A stretch of DNA of 64,000 nucleotides from JAWPMT01 sp965601475 (GTDB lineage Bacteria; Bacteroidota; Bacteroidia; Cytophagales; Cyclobacteriaceae): contig OZ271832.1 of the NCBI GenBank assembly GCA_965601475.1, forward strand, positions 1,302,001 to 1,366,000, written 5' to 3'. A program made the translations under genes and the position numbers. The notes under the pieces were generated by a model. The model had not been told where the DNA came from and made no database searches. It saw only the letters and a list, made by a program, of their open reading frames with translations. Of this stretch, positions 46,948-56,771 are shown piece after piece. Numbering within the stretch: the first letter of the stretch is position 1; each line of letters starts with the position of its first letter.

Positions 46948-48504
46948 CTATTTGTGAGGAATTTTGGACATGGCATGCTCGGCAATAGCCGTGATAGACA
47001 GGGATGGGTTTACACCAGGATTTGCGGAAATCATAGCACCATCAATAACATACAAATTTTCATAACCAAACACCTTGTTGTGCTGATCGATCACTCCGGT
47101 CACTGCACTGTCACTCATAACCGCTCCACCCAGTATGTGGGCTGTTGCCGGAATACCCATCAGCGCTTCTCCTATGAATGAAGTAGGCTTGCCGTCTACT
47201 TCTTTCGCGTACTCCGAAGTCAATTTAGCAGACTCGGCAATGTAGGGTGTGGGTTTCTTACCAGATCCCACCTTCGAAACCAGCGTACCAAAGCGCGTCC
47301 GCCCAAAAGTCAATGTGCTATCCAGGGTCTGCATGAAAAGTAGGACCACCGTCTTTCTGGACCAACTATTCTTGAAATACACTTTGAAGTAAGAAACGGG
47401 TGATTTCAGGAAGCCAAAACCCATATTCACATATCTCTTGAGATGATTCCTGGCAGCGCTATAGGGCAAATGCGATAACTTCCACGCCCCGGAACCCTCG
47501 CCATACCGACAGATTTCCAGGTGACTATTTACGTCCGTTTCCAAAATACTGCCAATGGCCACTCCTTTTGATACATCGAGGTCTTCTTTGAGGGAAGAAA
47601 CGCTGATGAGGGTTTCATTATTCGTTCTAATATCCTTTCCCAGATGATTGGAAACATTAGGTAGTGAAGTCTTCTTCAGCTTCAAAAGGAGCTTTACCGT
47701 ACCCAGCACACCGCCAGAGAAAATGACACCCCCTGCCCTGAGTGATTTTTTTCTTTTGATGAATCTGGTACTATTTCTAAATGAAACCTCGTATCCGCTT
47801 TTGCCATTAGCTTCACCAATCGGTTTCACGTCTATCACCTCCTTTTCCGCCAATATCTCTGCTCCGTTTCGTTGGGCTAAATAGAGGTAATTTTTGTCAA
47901 GGGTATTTTTCGAATTGTTGGTGCACCCGGTCATGCATGCTCCACAGTAATTACAACCTGTCCGATCAGGTCCTTTGCCATCGAAATACGGGTCTGAAAC
48001 TGTTTCATTTGGCTTGCCGAAATAAACAGCCACATTCGTAGGAGCAAAATGTTCCTCCTTTCCCATTGCCTTGGCCACGGCCAGGAGTGCCTTATCTCCG
48101 TCAAAAAGTAGGGGAGTTTTCTTTGCCCCCAACATACGAAGTGCCGTTTGATAGTGAGGTTTCAACTCTTGCTCCCAGTCGCAAAGGCTAGCCCAACTCC
48201 CCGTATTGTAAAAAGCAGTCTTGGGGACAGGTAAGGTGTTGGCATACACCAATGACCCTCCTCCGACCCCAACTCCGGAGAGTATGGTCACGTGCCTAGT
48301 GATCGTCACTTTCATGATGCCGTAGAATTTGAGAAAGGGTATCCAGAGCCAGCGCTTGAAGTCCCAGTTGCTTTTAGCAAAATCCTTGCCTTTCCGCCAT
48401 TTGCCCTTTTCGATGACAAGCACTTTGTATCCTTTCTCCGAAAGTCGCAAAGCGCCTACTGAGCCACCAAATCCACTTCCGATGATGATGTAGTCATAGT
48501 CCAT
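46948..48504 (-). CDS. GMC family FAD-dependent oxidoreductase
   Basis: 518-residue flavoenzyme. The N-terminal Rossmann motif is IIIGSGFGGSVGALRL with VIEKGK, and a GGGSLVYANT segment follows near residue 85. A CNYCGACMTGCTNNSKNT cysteine-rich stretch follows near 185; it is typical of the cholesterol-oxidase/long-chain-alcohol branch and may be structural. The C-terminal HILGGAVM...NPSLSITAIAEHA holds the catalytic His and Asn. It is coded 9 bp after an alkane hydroxylase gene, so oxidation of the resulting alcohol is the best guess. Confidence 0.86.
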   Translation of the reverse strand: MDYDYIIIGSGFGGSVGALRLSEKGYKVLVIEKGKWRKGKDFAKSNWDFKRWLWIPFLKFYGIMKVTITRHVTILSGVGVGGGSLVYANTLPVPKTAFYNTGSWASLCDWEQELKPHYQTALRMLGAKKTPLLFDGDKALLAVAKAMGKEEHFAPTNVAVYFGKPNETVSDPYFDGKGPDRTGCNYCGACMTGCTNNSKNTLDKNYLYLAQRNGAEILAEKEVIDVKPIGEANGKSGYEVSFRNSTRFIKRKKSLRAGGVIFSGGVLGTVKLLLKLKKTSLPNVSNHLGKDIRTNNETLISVSSLKEDLDVSKGVAIGSILETDVNSHLEICRYGEGSGAWKLSHLPYSAARNHLKRYVNMGFGFLKSPVSYFKVYFKNSWSRKTVVLLFMQTLDSTLTFGRTRFGTLVSKVGSGKKPTPYIAESAKLTSEYAKEVDGKPTSFIGEALMGIPATAHILGGAVMSDSAVTGVIDQHNKVFGYENLYVIDGAMISANPGVNPSLSITAIAEHAMSKIPHK

Positions 48505-48513
48505 GCCGGTTTT

Positions 48514-49572
48514 CTACGCCAGATCTTTTTTCTCATTGATCCTCCGTACCCTAGGATTCATAACAGTAAACCATAACGGGGGAATGGTTGAAAGTACCAT
48601 CATCCCTGGATAACCAGTAGGCATCTGGGGTGACTCATCCATATGACGTAAAACTTGGTACTTGCGGCTAGCAATGAAGTGATGATCCGAATGCCTGGAA
48701 AGCTCAAAGAGATTGAGTCTCCCCAAAACGTGATCCGAATTCCATGAATGATGCGGCATCACACGCTCGTATCTGTCACCCACTTTGTCGCGTACCAATC
48801 CGTAATGCTCAATGTAGTTGACCGTTTCCAACAGTAAGTGACCGATCAGGGCGGCAATGACGAAATAGCCTACCGTGACCCAACCGAAGAAATAACCGAT
48901 GGCAAGAATCAACCCGACTTCTATTATGTGATCGGTGATCATTTGATTGCGAAATGACCAAAAAGGGGCTCCTTTCCTGGCTAGTCTTCGATGCTCCAGT
49001 TTCCAAGCCCAGGCGTAGACGCCAAAAATGGACCGAAACCAAAAAAGGTATAATGGCTCACCGAATCGGGCTGTGGCGGGGTCTGCCGGCGTGCTTACCA
49101 TTTGATGGTGATGCATGTTGTGCTCATGCATGAAATGCATATTCAACGAAGTCATCAAATTGATCTTAGCCATCCACTTTTCGTACGGGTATTTCCGATG
49201 ACCGAGTTCATGCCCAATATTGATCCCCAGGATACCGCAGCAAAGACCCATCGCGGTAATCCGTCCCACCGTGTCCACGAACGTCAATCCAGCCTCCTGC
49301 ATTGCGAATAGGAAATACCCAAGTGTGAAAAGTTGAACGGGTACCATCAAATAAATCTGGAGGTCATAGAGCACATTGCCCAGTCTGTCAGCTTCTTCGG
49401 CTTTACCGAAGTTGGAAGGGTCTGGTCGAAGCAATAGCTCGACTACAGGTATAACAAAGAATGTATAGAAAAGAGGCAAAAACGTAATCCAACCATAGGA
49501 GCTAAAACTGTTCCAGGTCAACAATGGAAGGACAAAACCTATCGAATACTTTAATGCGCTTAATCTTTTCAT
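48514..49572 (-). CDS. alkB: Alkane 1-monooxygenase (AlkB family)
   Basis: 352-residue integral-membrane non-heme di-iron hydroxylase that converts alkanes to 1-alkanols. About six transmembrane helices. Histidine boxes are seen at 121-125 (HELGH), 149-156 (HEHNMHHH) and near 310 (RHSDHHF), with the NYIEHYGL signature between. Length is slightly shorter than the about 400 residues of Pseudomonas AlkB. Rubredoxin and rubredoxin reductase are not encoded in the window, so electrons must come from elsewhere. First gene of the operon controlled from 49588-49619. A fatty-acid desaturase or xylene monooxygenase role is less likely given NYIEHYGL. Confidence 0.92.
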   Translation of the reverse strand: MKRLSALKYSIGFVLPLLTWNSFSSYGWITFLPLFYTFFVIPVVELLLRPDPSNFGKAEEADRLGNVLYDLQIYLMVPVQLFTLGYFLFAMQEAGLTFVDTVGRITAMGLCCGILGINIGHELGHRKYPYEKWMAKINLMTSLNMHFMHEHNMHHHQMVSTPADPATARFGEPLYLFWFRSIFGVYAWAWKLEHRRLARKGAPFWSFRNQMITDHIIEVGLILAIGYFFGWVTVGYFVIAALIGHLLLETVNYIEHYGLVRDKVGDRYERVMPHHSWNSDHVLGRLNLFELSRHSDHHFIASRKYQVLRHMDESPQMPTGYPGMMVLSTIPPLWFTVMNPRVRRINEKKDLA

Positions 49573-49587
49573 TTCCTAAAATTATGA

Positions 49588-49619
49588 AATCGAACTATAT
49601 ATACAATTATAGTTCGATT
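49588..49619. promoter_or_regulatory. Perfect 12-bp inverted repeat before alkB, probable TetR operator
   Basis: Arms AATCGAACTATA (49588-49599) and TATAGTTCGATT (49608-49619) are exact complements with an 8-bp spacer. The near edge lies 15 bp from the alkB start codon, as expected for repression by the TetR protein encoded at the end of the operon. Confidence 0.8.
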
Positions 49620-50053
49620 ATATCATTATCAAAAATTTCCTAGATGAACAACTTCTGTCGCCCAGTCATTACCAATTACGCAATACAGGTATAATCAAGA
49701 TCAATGTTCTCAAACAACTCCAATCCATGGCAATGAAATCCAGGTGGAGGAGGAGTTGTTCACTTCCAAAACCATGAGACTTCCATTACAGCTCGACCAA
49801 GACAGATATGTAGGTTTTCCGGAGAAGTACTTGCAGCCTACTTCCGTCCAACTTGTCTACAAATCAGCCATGAAATGCTAGCATCAGGATTTCAGAAACC
49901 AGGCAGCACGAAATTTTTGAGATTCTTCTCCACAGTCGGTTGTTCCTTGCCAAATTTGAATGGACGGGGAAAAACCCGACGATTCTAGCCAAAGGCCACT
50001 GAGAGATGATGAGCAAAGCAATTTTCTAGCCCCAAGACGTCAAGGATCATTTT
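49620..50053. other. 434-bp gap without recognised gene
   Basis: No coding frame of useful length, RNA gene or repeat was recognised between the alkB operator and the lipoprotein at 50054. Base composition is like the surroundings. A decayed gene is possible. Confidence 0.5.
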
Positions 50054-50641
50054 ATGAGAGTTACCACCTGCATTTCATTATCGATTCTCTGCCTATTGGG
50101 CTACGCTTGTTGTGATGATGAGACCTACTCATTCACCGAGGAGCAAAGGCAATTGGCACCAACTATGGAAGTTGGAACAAAGAGCCTCCTGATCAGTGAT
50201 CGAGATACCATCGAATTTGAAGTGATAAGGGTAACCAATGATTTTCTTAATGGCAGTAACAGCTCGGGCCCTTGTACTAGCGCTGAAGAAGTATCCTGGA
50301 CAGAATTTAGCAATGGAACAGCATTTTATCTGTCCGCAAGGGACTCGGGCTTTGAAATGACTATTACGGTATCATTGAGCAGTGTCTTCAAAGAATACAG
50401 GATTCGACAACAAGGATCCGCTTTCAATCTGGTCGATGAGGATGAATCGGTGATTTCAGAAGGGGTGATTCATCTGCTCCGCACCTTTTCCATTGGAACC
50501 AGCGAATTTGATGATGTGGTCCAAATCACAGAAACAGGTGAGGATGGAACCCTTCGATCCGAACTACTGTATCAACCAGCGATTGGTATTCTCCAATACT
50601 CGGAAGGCTCAGTATCTTATACCTATCAGGAATACTTCTAA
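50054..50641 (+). CDS. Lipoprotein of unknown function
   Basis: 195 residues. A type II signal ends in LLGYAC (Cys19), followed directly by a second Cys and an acidic stretch (DDE). The mature part is predicted to be mostly beta-strand with Ser/Thr/Glu-rich turns and a Cys at about residue 76 in SSGPCTSAEEV. No family recognised. It stands alone between two gene-poor stretches. Confidence 0.65.
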   Translation: MRVTTCISLSILCLLGYACCDDETYSFTEEQRQLAPTMEVGTKSLLISDRDTIEFEVIRVTNDFLNGSNSSGPCTSAEEVSWTEFSNGTAFYLSARDSGFEMTITVSLSSVFKEYRIRQQGSAFNLVDEDESVISEGVIHLLRTFSIGTSEFDDVVQITETGEDGTLRSELLYQPAIGILQYSEGSVSYTYQEYF

Positions 50642-50969
50642 ACCCCATATGAAGGCATGCATTTCCTACTGCCTTAGGCGCTATCCCCGGGTAGACTTCT
50701 TCGTTTGCCATGAAGACAATGCTCAGGAAAGCCATTGACGACTATTTTCAACGCGCCTGCTTCATCAGACAGCCAGGGTCAGTCATTCCCGGATACCCGT
50801 TCTATTCCGCAAAGGTGTCACCAATAGCCACAAAAGACTTCGTAGACTGAGGCGGCCATTTGCAAACGCTAGCGGGATCAAATACTTTTATGCGTCTGAA
50901 AAATCGCCTCCATAACCAAGTCAACCAGTCCCTCCTACTCATGCGCAGGTCGGCAAAAACCATCCTTAA
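50642..50969. other. 328-bp gap without recognised gene
   Basis: Only short frames; none has a recognisable product. No RNA structure, repeat or terminator was identified. Confidence 0.5.
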
Positions 50970-51887
50970 ATGGCAATAACAAAAAAAGACTGCGAAATAC
51001 TATTCTATTCAAAAACCTGTTTGGGGGCGTCTTTCTCCAAGACACTGATGCTTGGAAGGCTCCAGCTGTACGCCTCCGAAGCAGAGGTAGAATCATTGAA
51101 ATCCATTTATGAACGAGAAACTGCAGAAGTCTCTTCTTCCACAGGATTTGATACCGGATATTCAGAGCCCCTATTTGAAGCTCTTGGCGCCTCTCAGATT
51201 GATAGTTTGGACTTCTCAGATTACGAAGATGCAACGATCATACATGATCTCAACAAGCCCATCCCAGAGCAATACCATAATCGCTTTTCCGCTATCGTGG
51301 ATGGCGGAACCATTGAACATGTATTTGACTTCCCCACAGCCATAAAGAGTTGTATGGATTGCCTGGAAGTGGGTGGTTTCTATATTGGCATAACCCCTGC
51401 CAACAATCAGATGGGCCATGGATTCTACCAGTTCAGTCCGGAGCTATATTATCGTGTTTTTTCTCCTGAGAACGGCTTCAAAGTGGAGAACATATTCATC
51501 GTTTCTGGAGGGGAAATGTACAAGGTCATGGATCCGAAGCTTGCTGGATCAAGAGTTGAACTGGTAAATTCGAAACCCGCATCCTTAGTGGTCATTGCGA
51601 AAAAGACCGACAGCAAGAAGGAATTTACTATTCCTCAGCAGAGTGACTATATCAACGCATGGTCAGTAGTCAACTCGATCAAATCTGGTCAGCAAATAGC
51701 CGGAGAAAGTAGGATCAAGCACCTTTACAGAAGAATGATGCCCAGGAGGTTGAAAATAATTGTAAGAAATCTCTATGACTTGGTTTCAAAAGAGAAACAT
51801 GAAGATGAGCAACTGGGCACCATAAACCCGACTCACTTTCAGAAAATAAAACTATCACCCAGGCAGAAAGAGGAGTCTCACCAGTAA
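50970..51887 (+). CDS. Class I SAM-dependent methyltransferase-like protein
   Basis: 305 residues. The central part reads like a truncated Rossmann methyltransferase: SLDFSDYEDATIIHDLN (beta-2/beta-3 region), then FSAIVDGGTIEHVFDFP, where a Rossmann post-motif with Asp-Gly-Gly and Glu-His replaces the usual Asp-Val-Leu-Glu-His, then GGFYIGITPANNQMGHGFYQFSPE. The glycine-rich SAM motif at the N-terminus is unclear (FEALGASQIDSLD may be what is left). Such proteins are found among surface-sugar or O-antigen genes. A basic C-terminal helical tail follows. Isolated here. Confidence 0.65.
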   Translation: MAITKKDCEILFYSKTCLGASFSKTLMLGRLQLYASEAEVESLKSIYERETAEVSSSTGFDTGYSEPLFEALGASQIDSLDFSDYEDATIIHDLNKPIPEQYHNRFSAIVDGGTIEHVFDFPTAIKSCMDCLEVGGFYIGITPANNQMGHGFYQFSPELYYRVFSPENGFKVENIFIVSGGEMYKVMDPKLAGSRVELVNSKPASLVVIAKKTDSKKEFTIPQQSDYINAWSVVNSIKSGQQIAGESRIKHLYRRMMPRRLKIIVRNLYDLVSKEKHEDEQLGTINPTHFQKIKLSPRQKEESHQ

Positions 51888-52153
51888 ATCACTACTGACA
51901 AGGACTTTTTTCGCTTTGGCAGGGTCTCTCCAACGAACAGAGCAGCAAACATCTTACCGCCGCTAACTTCCAGTTTGAGCTGAGCGCACTCAATGTCAGT
52001 ATTGCTCAATGAACTCTGCCCTTACCTATCACCTTGTCTCTCCTGAGTTAGGGGCAGCCGTGCGGGCAATATTCAACCCTCGCTCTGACAAAAATCAATA
52101 ATTATGTGCTTCGGGGCTGGGTAACTTCATCGATGCACTAACCCGAAAACCCC

Positions 52154-53281
52154 ATGAAGAATAAACAAGCAGATCTTGCCGGACCTGGCATTGGTACCTA
52201 CGAAGAGGTAAGTACCGCACTCCCCAGCGACTACAAAGCGTTGCTAAGTCCTCTAAAAAGGATGGAAGCACTCTACATGATCAAGTCATACATTGAAGAA
52301 GGGCTGGCGAAGGCGCTCAATCTCCAAATGGTCCAAGTACCACTCATCGTAACCAAGGAAAGTGGTGTAAATGACTACCTGGACCGGGATGGCTCGAGAA
52401 CACCTGTTGAATTTCCGGCGGGGCTGGGTCTGGAAAGACGATTGGAGGCCCAGATCGTACAAGCAGCCACCAAATGGAAGCGTCTGGCCCTGGCACAATT
52501 CGACTGCCCACCCGGAATGGGGATCAATACCGACATGCGGGCGGTGCGGAAAGACTATTTCCTCGATCACGATCATTCCGCCTATGTGGATCAGTGGGAT
52601 TGGGAAAAACGAATCAATGAATCGGACCGTAACCTCGATTATCTCAAAGACACCGTGCAAAAAATCTGGTCCGTCATACGTGGTGCGGGGATGATGGTAA
52701 AAGAGAAGTTCCCGGAACTGAACGATACCCGATATCCGGATTTTCCCGAAAAATTGAAATTCATTCACGCGGAGGAGATACTCGACATGTATCCAGATCT
52801 TCCACGTAAAGAACGAGAGACCAGGTTACTACAGGATTACCCAGCAGTCTTCATCATCGGCATCGGATGGGTATTGAAGGATGGCTATCCACACGAAATG
52901 AGGGCCGCAGATTACGATGACTGGATCACCCCGACCGTAGAGAAAAATGGCCAACTCATGCACGGCCTCAATGGGGATATTCTGGTTTGGAACCCCGTCA
53001 CCAAACGCCGACATGAGCTCTCGTCCATGGGTGTCCGCGTCACCAAGGAGAGTATGAAAGTCCAACTGGAGCAGTCCGGACAACTGGATTTTCTTGATCT
53101 CCCTTACCACCAGGCTATACTCAATGATGAAATACCCTTAAGTATTGGAGGTGGAATTGGTCAGGCAAGAACGTACATGTACCTGCTAAGAACCGCACAC
53201 CTGGGAGAGGTGACTGTTTCCATTTGGCCCGAAAAGTTGAAAGAGATTTGTGACAACAAAAACATCCATGTGTTGCAGTAA
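52154..53281 (+). CDS. asnA: Aspartate-ammonia ligase AsnA
   Basis: 375-residue cytoplasmic ATP-dependent ligase making asparagine from aspartate and ammonia; related to class II aminoacyl-tRNA synthetases. Recognised by VQVPLIVTKESGVNDYLDR, GINTDMRAVRKDYFLDHDHS, YVDQWDWEK and the closing SIGGGIGQAR...LGEVTVSIWP motif 3. It is longer than the E. coli enzyme (330) mainly through inserts in the middle. Its ATG gives an N-terminal extension of about 25 residues. Flanked by gene-poor gaps of 266 and 316 bp. Confidence 0.93.
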   Translation: MKNKQADLAGPGIGTYEEVSTALPSDYKALLSPLKRMEALYMIKSYIEEGLAKALNLQMVQVPLIVTKESGVNDYLDRDGSRTPVEFPAGLGLERRLEAQIVQAATKWKRLALAQFDCPPGMGINTDMRAVRKDYFLDHDHSAYVDQWDWEKRINESDRNLDYLKDTVQKIWSVIRGAGMMVKEKFPELNDTRYPDFPEKLKFIHAEEILDMYPDLPRKERETRLLQDYPAVFIIGIGWVLKDGYPHEMRAADYDDWITPTVEKNGQLMHGLNGDILVWNPVTKRRHELSSMGVRVTKESMKVQLEQSGQLDFLDLPYHQAILNDEIPLSIGGGIGQARTYMYLLRTAHLGEVTVSIWPEKLKEICDNKNIHVLQ

Positions 53282-53597
53282 AGACCCCGGATGATCTGGA
53301 GAAAGGGGAATTGAGCGATGCCAAAAAGCCCATAGACTAGTTCTCGGATCCGGCGGGGTCTGCTAAAGCATGCTATTTGGAAACAAGTCGGGCTTATTGC
53401 CTATGTCGGATTAGGCTATTTCAGAAAGGACTGAACGGACACGCATGTGATATGTAGCTACGGCTGAGTGACTCAAAGTCTACCAAAAATGTAGCCGCTA
53501 CCAGCTTCTGGCAAGAAGTTGTTAATTTTAGTTGCAGTCACCGCTTCCTTATCCAGACATGGATTGGAAAAGCACTTGTCACACCACCAGAGGTTCC
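53282..53597. other. 316-bp gap between asnA and histidine kinase
   Basis: No convincing gene. The tail of this stretch (53532 onward) is in frame with the kinase and could encode additional N-terminal residues if an upstream start is used. Confidence 0.45.
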
Positions 53598-54959
53598 ATG
53601 TTCAAATATTTCAATCCACCAACGGAACAAAGCACTCTTGAGCGGCAGAAGGCAGAAGCACTGAAGTGGATCCTGTTATCAGTATTCTTCCTCATGGTCC
53701 TGCTCATAGTTCAGACCTTTTTTGCCCAGCAAGAATGGACGGTATCGGACTACTTTCTTTTGGTGGGTCAGGCTTTTGTAGTCTCTTGCCTCTTCACACT
53801 TCGAAAGCGGGGATTGAAAGCCGCCGGCAACACCTTCTCGATCGGATCGGTGGGGATCATGACCATCGTCATCAACATATTTGATCAAGACACGGTTGTC
53901 ACGAAATACACGGAAGAGTTTTACCTCTGTCTTTTTGTCCTGGTATTCATTTCCCTCTTTGCTTCGAGGAGGATATTGATCTTTGCCGCCATCATCTTCT
54001 TCGTCAGTTCTTTGAATGTATACCATTATCTGCAAGAGACTTTCACCGATCAGGTTGATATACTCGCTGAGGTTCAGATCTTCTATTCTTTTACGCTGAT
54101 CAATATTTCCCTCATACTATACTTTGCCACCAGGTTCTCAGACCGGGCACTAGAGATCGCCCGGAGGGACGCCAGAATCAAAGAGAAGCAGAACCGGGAA
54201 TTGGAAGACTATCGAAACAATTTGGAGGAGTTGGTAGAGAAGAAGACCATTGATCTCAAGCAAACCCAATCGCAACTGGTGCAATCCGAAAAAATGGCCT
54301 CTCTGGGGATCATGACTGCGGGAGTTGCCCATGAAATCAACAATCCCCTGAACTTCATTCAGGGTAGCTTTCTCGGTTTGAAGGACTATTTCGATGGAAA
54401 GGACGAGCAAGAAGCAGTCGAACTTTTAGATGCATTAGAAGTCGGAGTCACCAGAGCATCAGATATCGTCAAGGGTTTGAATCAATTCAGTCGCAGTAGT
54501 GAAACCAACGATGACCGCTGCGACATTCATGCCATCATTGATAATTGCCTGATCATATTAAGGCAGGAATACGAACCCAGAATCAACATTCGCAAACGCT
54601 ATCACACCGCAAGGCTCGAACTTCCCGGAAATGTTGGAAAGCTTCATCAGGTATTTATGAATATTCTTACCAACGCCATTCAATCCATAGTAAATGAAGG
54701 TACCATCACCATATCGACCGAATCAGCCGAAGATGAGGCTATCATTGAAATAGCCGATACGGGTGTGGGTATTGACGAGTCGCATTTGACGAAAATCACG
54801 GATCCCTTTTTTACCACGAAGGCTCCCGGGAAAGGGACCGGTCTGGGTTTGTCGATCACCTACTCCATTGTTGCTGATCACAAAGGAGACATTAGCTTCA
54901 GGTCTGTAAAGAATTCAGGCACATCCGTCATCGTGCGACTGCCAACTTCTACGGTATAG
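53598..54959 (+). CDS. Membrane-bound sensor histidine kinase
   Basis: 453 residues from the ATG at 53598; ATG at 53559 and TTG at 53532 are in-frame alternatives. Five to six transmembrane helices (about 24-205) form the sensor, without a periplasmic domain. A coiled coil (about 210-245) leads to the HisKA-like H-box in GVAHEINNPLNF, the N-box NILTNAIQSI, DTGVGI, FFTTK and GKGTGLGLSI of the ATPase. The H-box resembles those of the family with loose dimerisation domains. No response regulator is adjacent, so it is an orphan. Confidence 0.88.
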   Translation: MFKYFNPPTEQSTLERQKAEALKWILLSVFFLMVLLIVQTFFAQQEWTVSDYFLLVGQAFVVSCLFTLRKRGLKAAGNTFSIGSVGIMTIVINIFDQDTVVTKYTEEFYLCLFVLVFISLFASRRILIFAAIIFFVSSLNVYHYLQETFTDQVDILAEVQIFYSFTLINISLILYFATRFSDRALEIARRDARIKEKQNRELEDYRNNLEELVEKKTIDLKQTQSQLVQSEKMASLGIMTAGVAHEINNPLNFIQGSFLGLKDYFDGKDEQEAVELLDALEVGVTRASDIVKGLNQFSRSSETNDDRCDIHAIIDNCLIILRQEYEPRINIRKRYHTARLELPGNVGKLHQVFMNILTNAIQSIVNEGTITISTESAEDEAIIEIADTGVGIDESHLTKITDPFFTTKAPGKGTGLGLSITYSIVADHKGDISFRSVKNSGTSVIVRLPTSTV

Positions 54960-55144
54960 CACATCCCTCTCACACCCGAAATCCTAATGGGGTAGATCAT
55001 CAGTGCAGCGTCATCCCACCATCGAAAATCTTCTGCGCGCTCGGCCTTCTTTCGCATAGGTTATACTAATTTGGACAGGTAAGTTCACGATTGCCTGGCC
55101 GTCTCTGGCAGGATCGCGCTGTTCATCGTGAGGTATGATGCTTT

Positions 55145-55720
55145 ATGGAAGATGCCATCCTTTCGGAGATATTCAAGAATAGTACTTTTTCGCAGGAAGA
55201 ACTCAGCACTATTGGATCCTCACTAAAGAGAATCGACCTGAAAAAAGGGGATTTCCTACTGAGGCAAGGACAAAGGGTGCCATTCACACACTATGTGTAT
55301 GAAGGCTGCTTGAGAAGCTATTTCATCGATCCATCCGGCAGAGATCACACCTTGCAATTTGCCATCAAGGATTGGTGGATAAGCGACTACACGGCGCTAT
55401 TCTCAGGGGACCAGGCCATGATGAATATTGAATGCATCCAGGACACAACGTTGTATAGGTTGTCAAGAGCAACCATGGAAGAACTGTATCTCGATATTCC
55501 GGCTTTTGAAACCTTCTTTCGAAAAAAGCTGGAGAAAAGAATGGCAGCCTTTCACAGACGGACCCTCGAAAATCTGGCACTGCCGGCCAAGGAGAGATAT
55601 CTCTCGTTCATTACCACCTACCCCAACATTGAGCAACGCGTGAAAAACTATCACATTGCTTCCTATCTGGGTATTACCACAGAAAGCCTGAGTAGAATTA
55701 GAAAAGAAATCGCGCAGTAA
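55145..55720 (+). CDS. Crp/Fnr family transcriptional regulator
   Basis: 191 residues. Cyclic-nucleotide-binding-like domain (about 10-120) with KGDFLLRQGQ and YEGCLRSYF, then a helical linker and a C-terminal HTH (about 160-190) with IASYLGITTESLSRIRKEI. The cAMP-contact Arg-Ser pair is not conserved, so cAMP need not be the ligand; typical of the Bacteroidota group. It may control the redox/detoxification genes that follow. Confidence 0.88.
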   Translation: MEDAILSEIFKNSTFSQEELSTIGSSLKRIDLKKGDFLLRQGQRVPFTHYVYEGCLRSYFIDPSGRDHTLQFAIKDWWISDYTALFSGDQAMMNIECIQDTTLYRLSRATMEELYLDIPAFETFFRKKLEKRMAAFHRRTLENLALPAKERYLSFITTYPNIEQRVKNYHIASYLGITTESLSRIRKEIAQ

Positions 55721-55874
55721 GGCTTTCTTACCATACATCAATTTTTCCGAGAAGTGTCTGGGATAGGTTTGCTCCTCAAACTAAATGACACATGGGATTG
55801 AGCGAAATCGGGTACGTTAACCTTAGGCACAATCGATTTTGCCCATTCCCATACACAAAAACCAATAGTAACAC

Positions 55875-56693
55875 ATGAAAAAGATAATGATGGCATGGCT
55901 GGGCATTGCCCTACTTCACTCCTTCCCAATGAATGCAACAGCGGGAGAAACGCCTGGAACAGCCCCTGGTACCGGGGAAGAACAACAGGCAACAAAGGTC
56001 TTACTGGTACTAACCAGTCACGGTGAGCTGGGTCGCACCGGCTTACAAACAGGATATTGGCTGGAGGAATTTGCAGCACCATACTACGCACTGAAGGACG
56101 CTGGCGTAGAAGTTACGCTGGCATCCCCCAAGGGTGGACAACCTCCCCTGGACCCGAAAAGTGAGCAGGAAATGTTTCAGACCGAAGCGACGCGTCGATT
56201 CTCAAAAGATACCGAGGCCCAAAAACTCCTGTCTCAAACGGCAAAGTTGGAGTCTGTGAATGCCAGTGACTTCGACGCTATTTTTTACAGTGGTGGTTAT
56301 GGCCCGCTGTGGGATCTGGCGGAAGATAAAACCTCCATTGCCTTGATCGAATCCTTCTACAACAGCGACAAGCCTGTGGCTTCAGTCTGTCACGCTCCGG
56401 CGATTTTTAAGAACACGAAAGACTCGGAAGGAAAACCCCTGGTACAAGGAAAACACGTGACTGCCTATTCCAACTCAGAGGAAGAAGCCGTGCAGTTTAC
56501 CAGCTTAGTCCCATTTTCGGTTCAGGAGATGCTCATTGAAAACGGGGCTTTCTACTCCAAGGGACCCAATTGGTATCCATATGTGCAGGAAGATGGCTTA
56601 TTGATAACCGGTCAAAATCCAGCCTCAGCAGCATTGGTCGCAGCGTCATTGTTGAAGATGTTGGCGGCAAAAGTCGATTTGTACGACAAATAG
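55875..56693 (+). CDS. Exported DJ-1/PfpI family protein (type 1 glutamine amidotransferase-like)
   Basis: 272 residues with a signal peptide (about 1-22, MNATAGE). The flavodoxin-like fold has the nucleophile Cys in ASVCHAPAIF, an acidic partner in YWLEEFAAPYYALKDAG, and the YSGGYGPLWDLAED block, as in the Hsp31/glyoxalase-III side of the DJ-1 superfamily. Possible activities are glutathione-independent glyoxalase or deglycase; none can be assigned. The exported location is unusual for the family. A hairpin with a T-rich tail follows at 56718-56746. Confidence 0.85.
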   Translation: MKKIMMAWLGIALLHSFPMNATAGETPGTAPGTGEEQQATKVLLVLTSHGELGRTGLQTGYWLEEFAAPYYALKDAGVEVTLASPKGGQPPLDPKSEQEMFQTEATRRFSKDTEAQKLLSQTAKLESVNASDFDAIFYSGGYGPLWDLAEDKTSIALIESFYNSDKPVASVCHAPAIFKNTKDSEGKPLVQGKHVTAYSNSEEEAVQFTSLVPFSVQEMLIENGAFYSKGPNWYPYVQEDGLLITGQNPASAALVAASLLKMLAAKVDLYDK

Positions 56694-56717
56694 ATTTTAC
56701 TCAATCCAGCAAAGACC

Positions 56718-56746
56718 ACAATAGCCTCATGAAATGGGGCTATTGT
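56718..56746 (+). terminator. Probable terminator after DJ-1-like gene
   Basis: Stem CAATAGCC/GGCTATTG with extra pairing inside (TCA/TGG with one G-T pair) and a loop of five bases, followed by TTGTTCTTTC. Confidence 0.6.
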
Positions 56747-56771
56747 TGTTCTTTCAAACAGACCCACCAAA

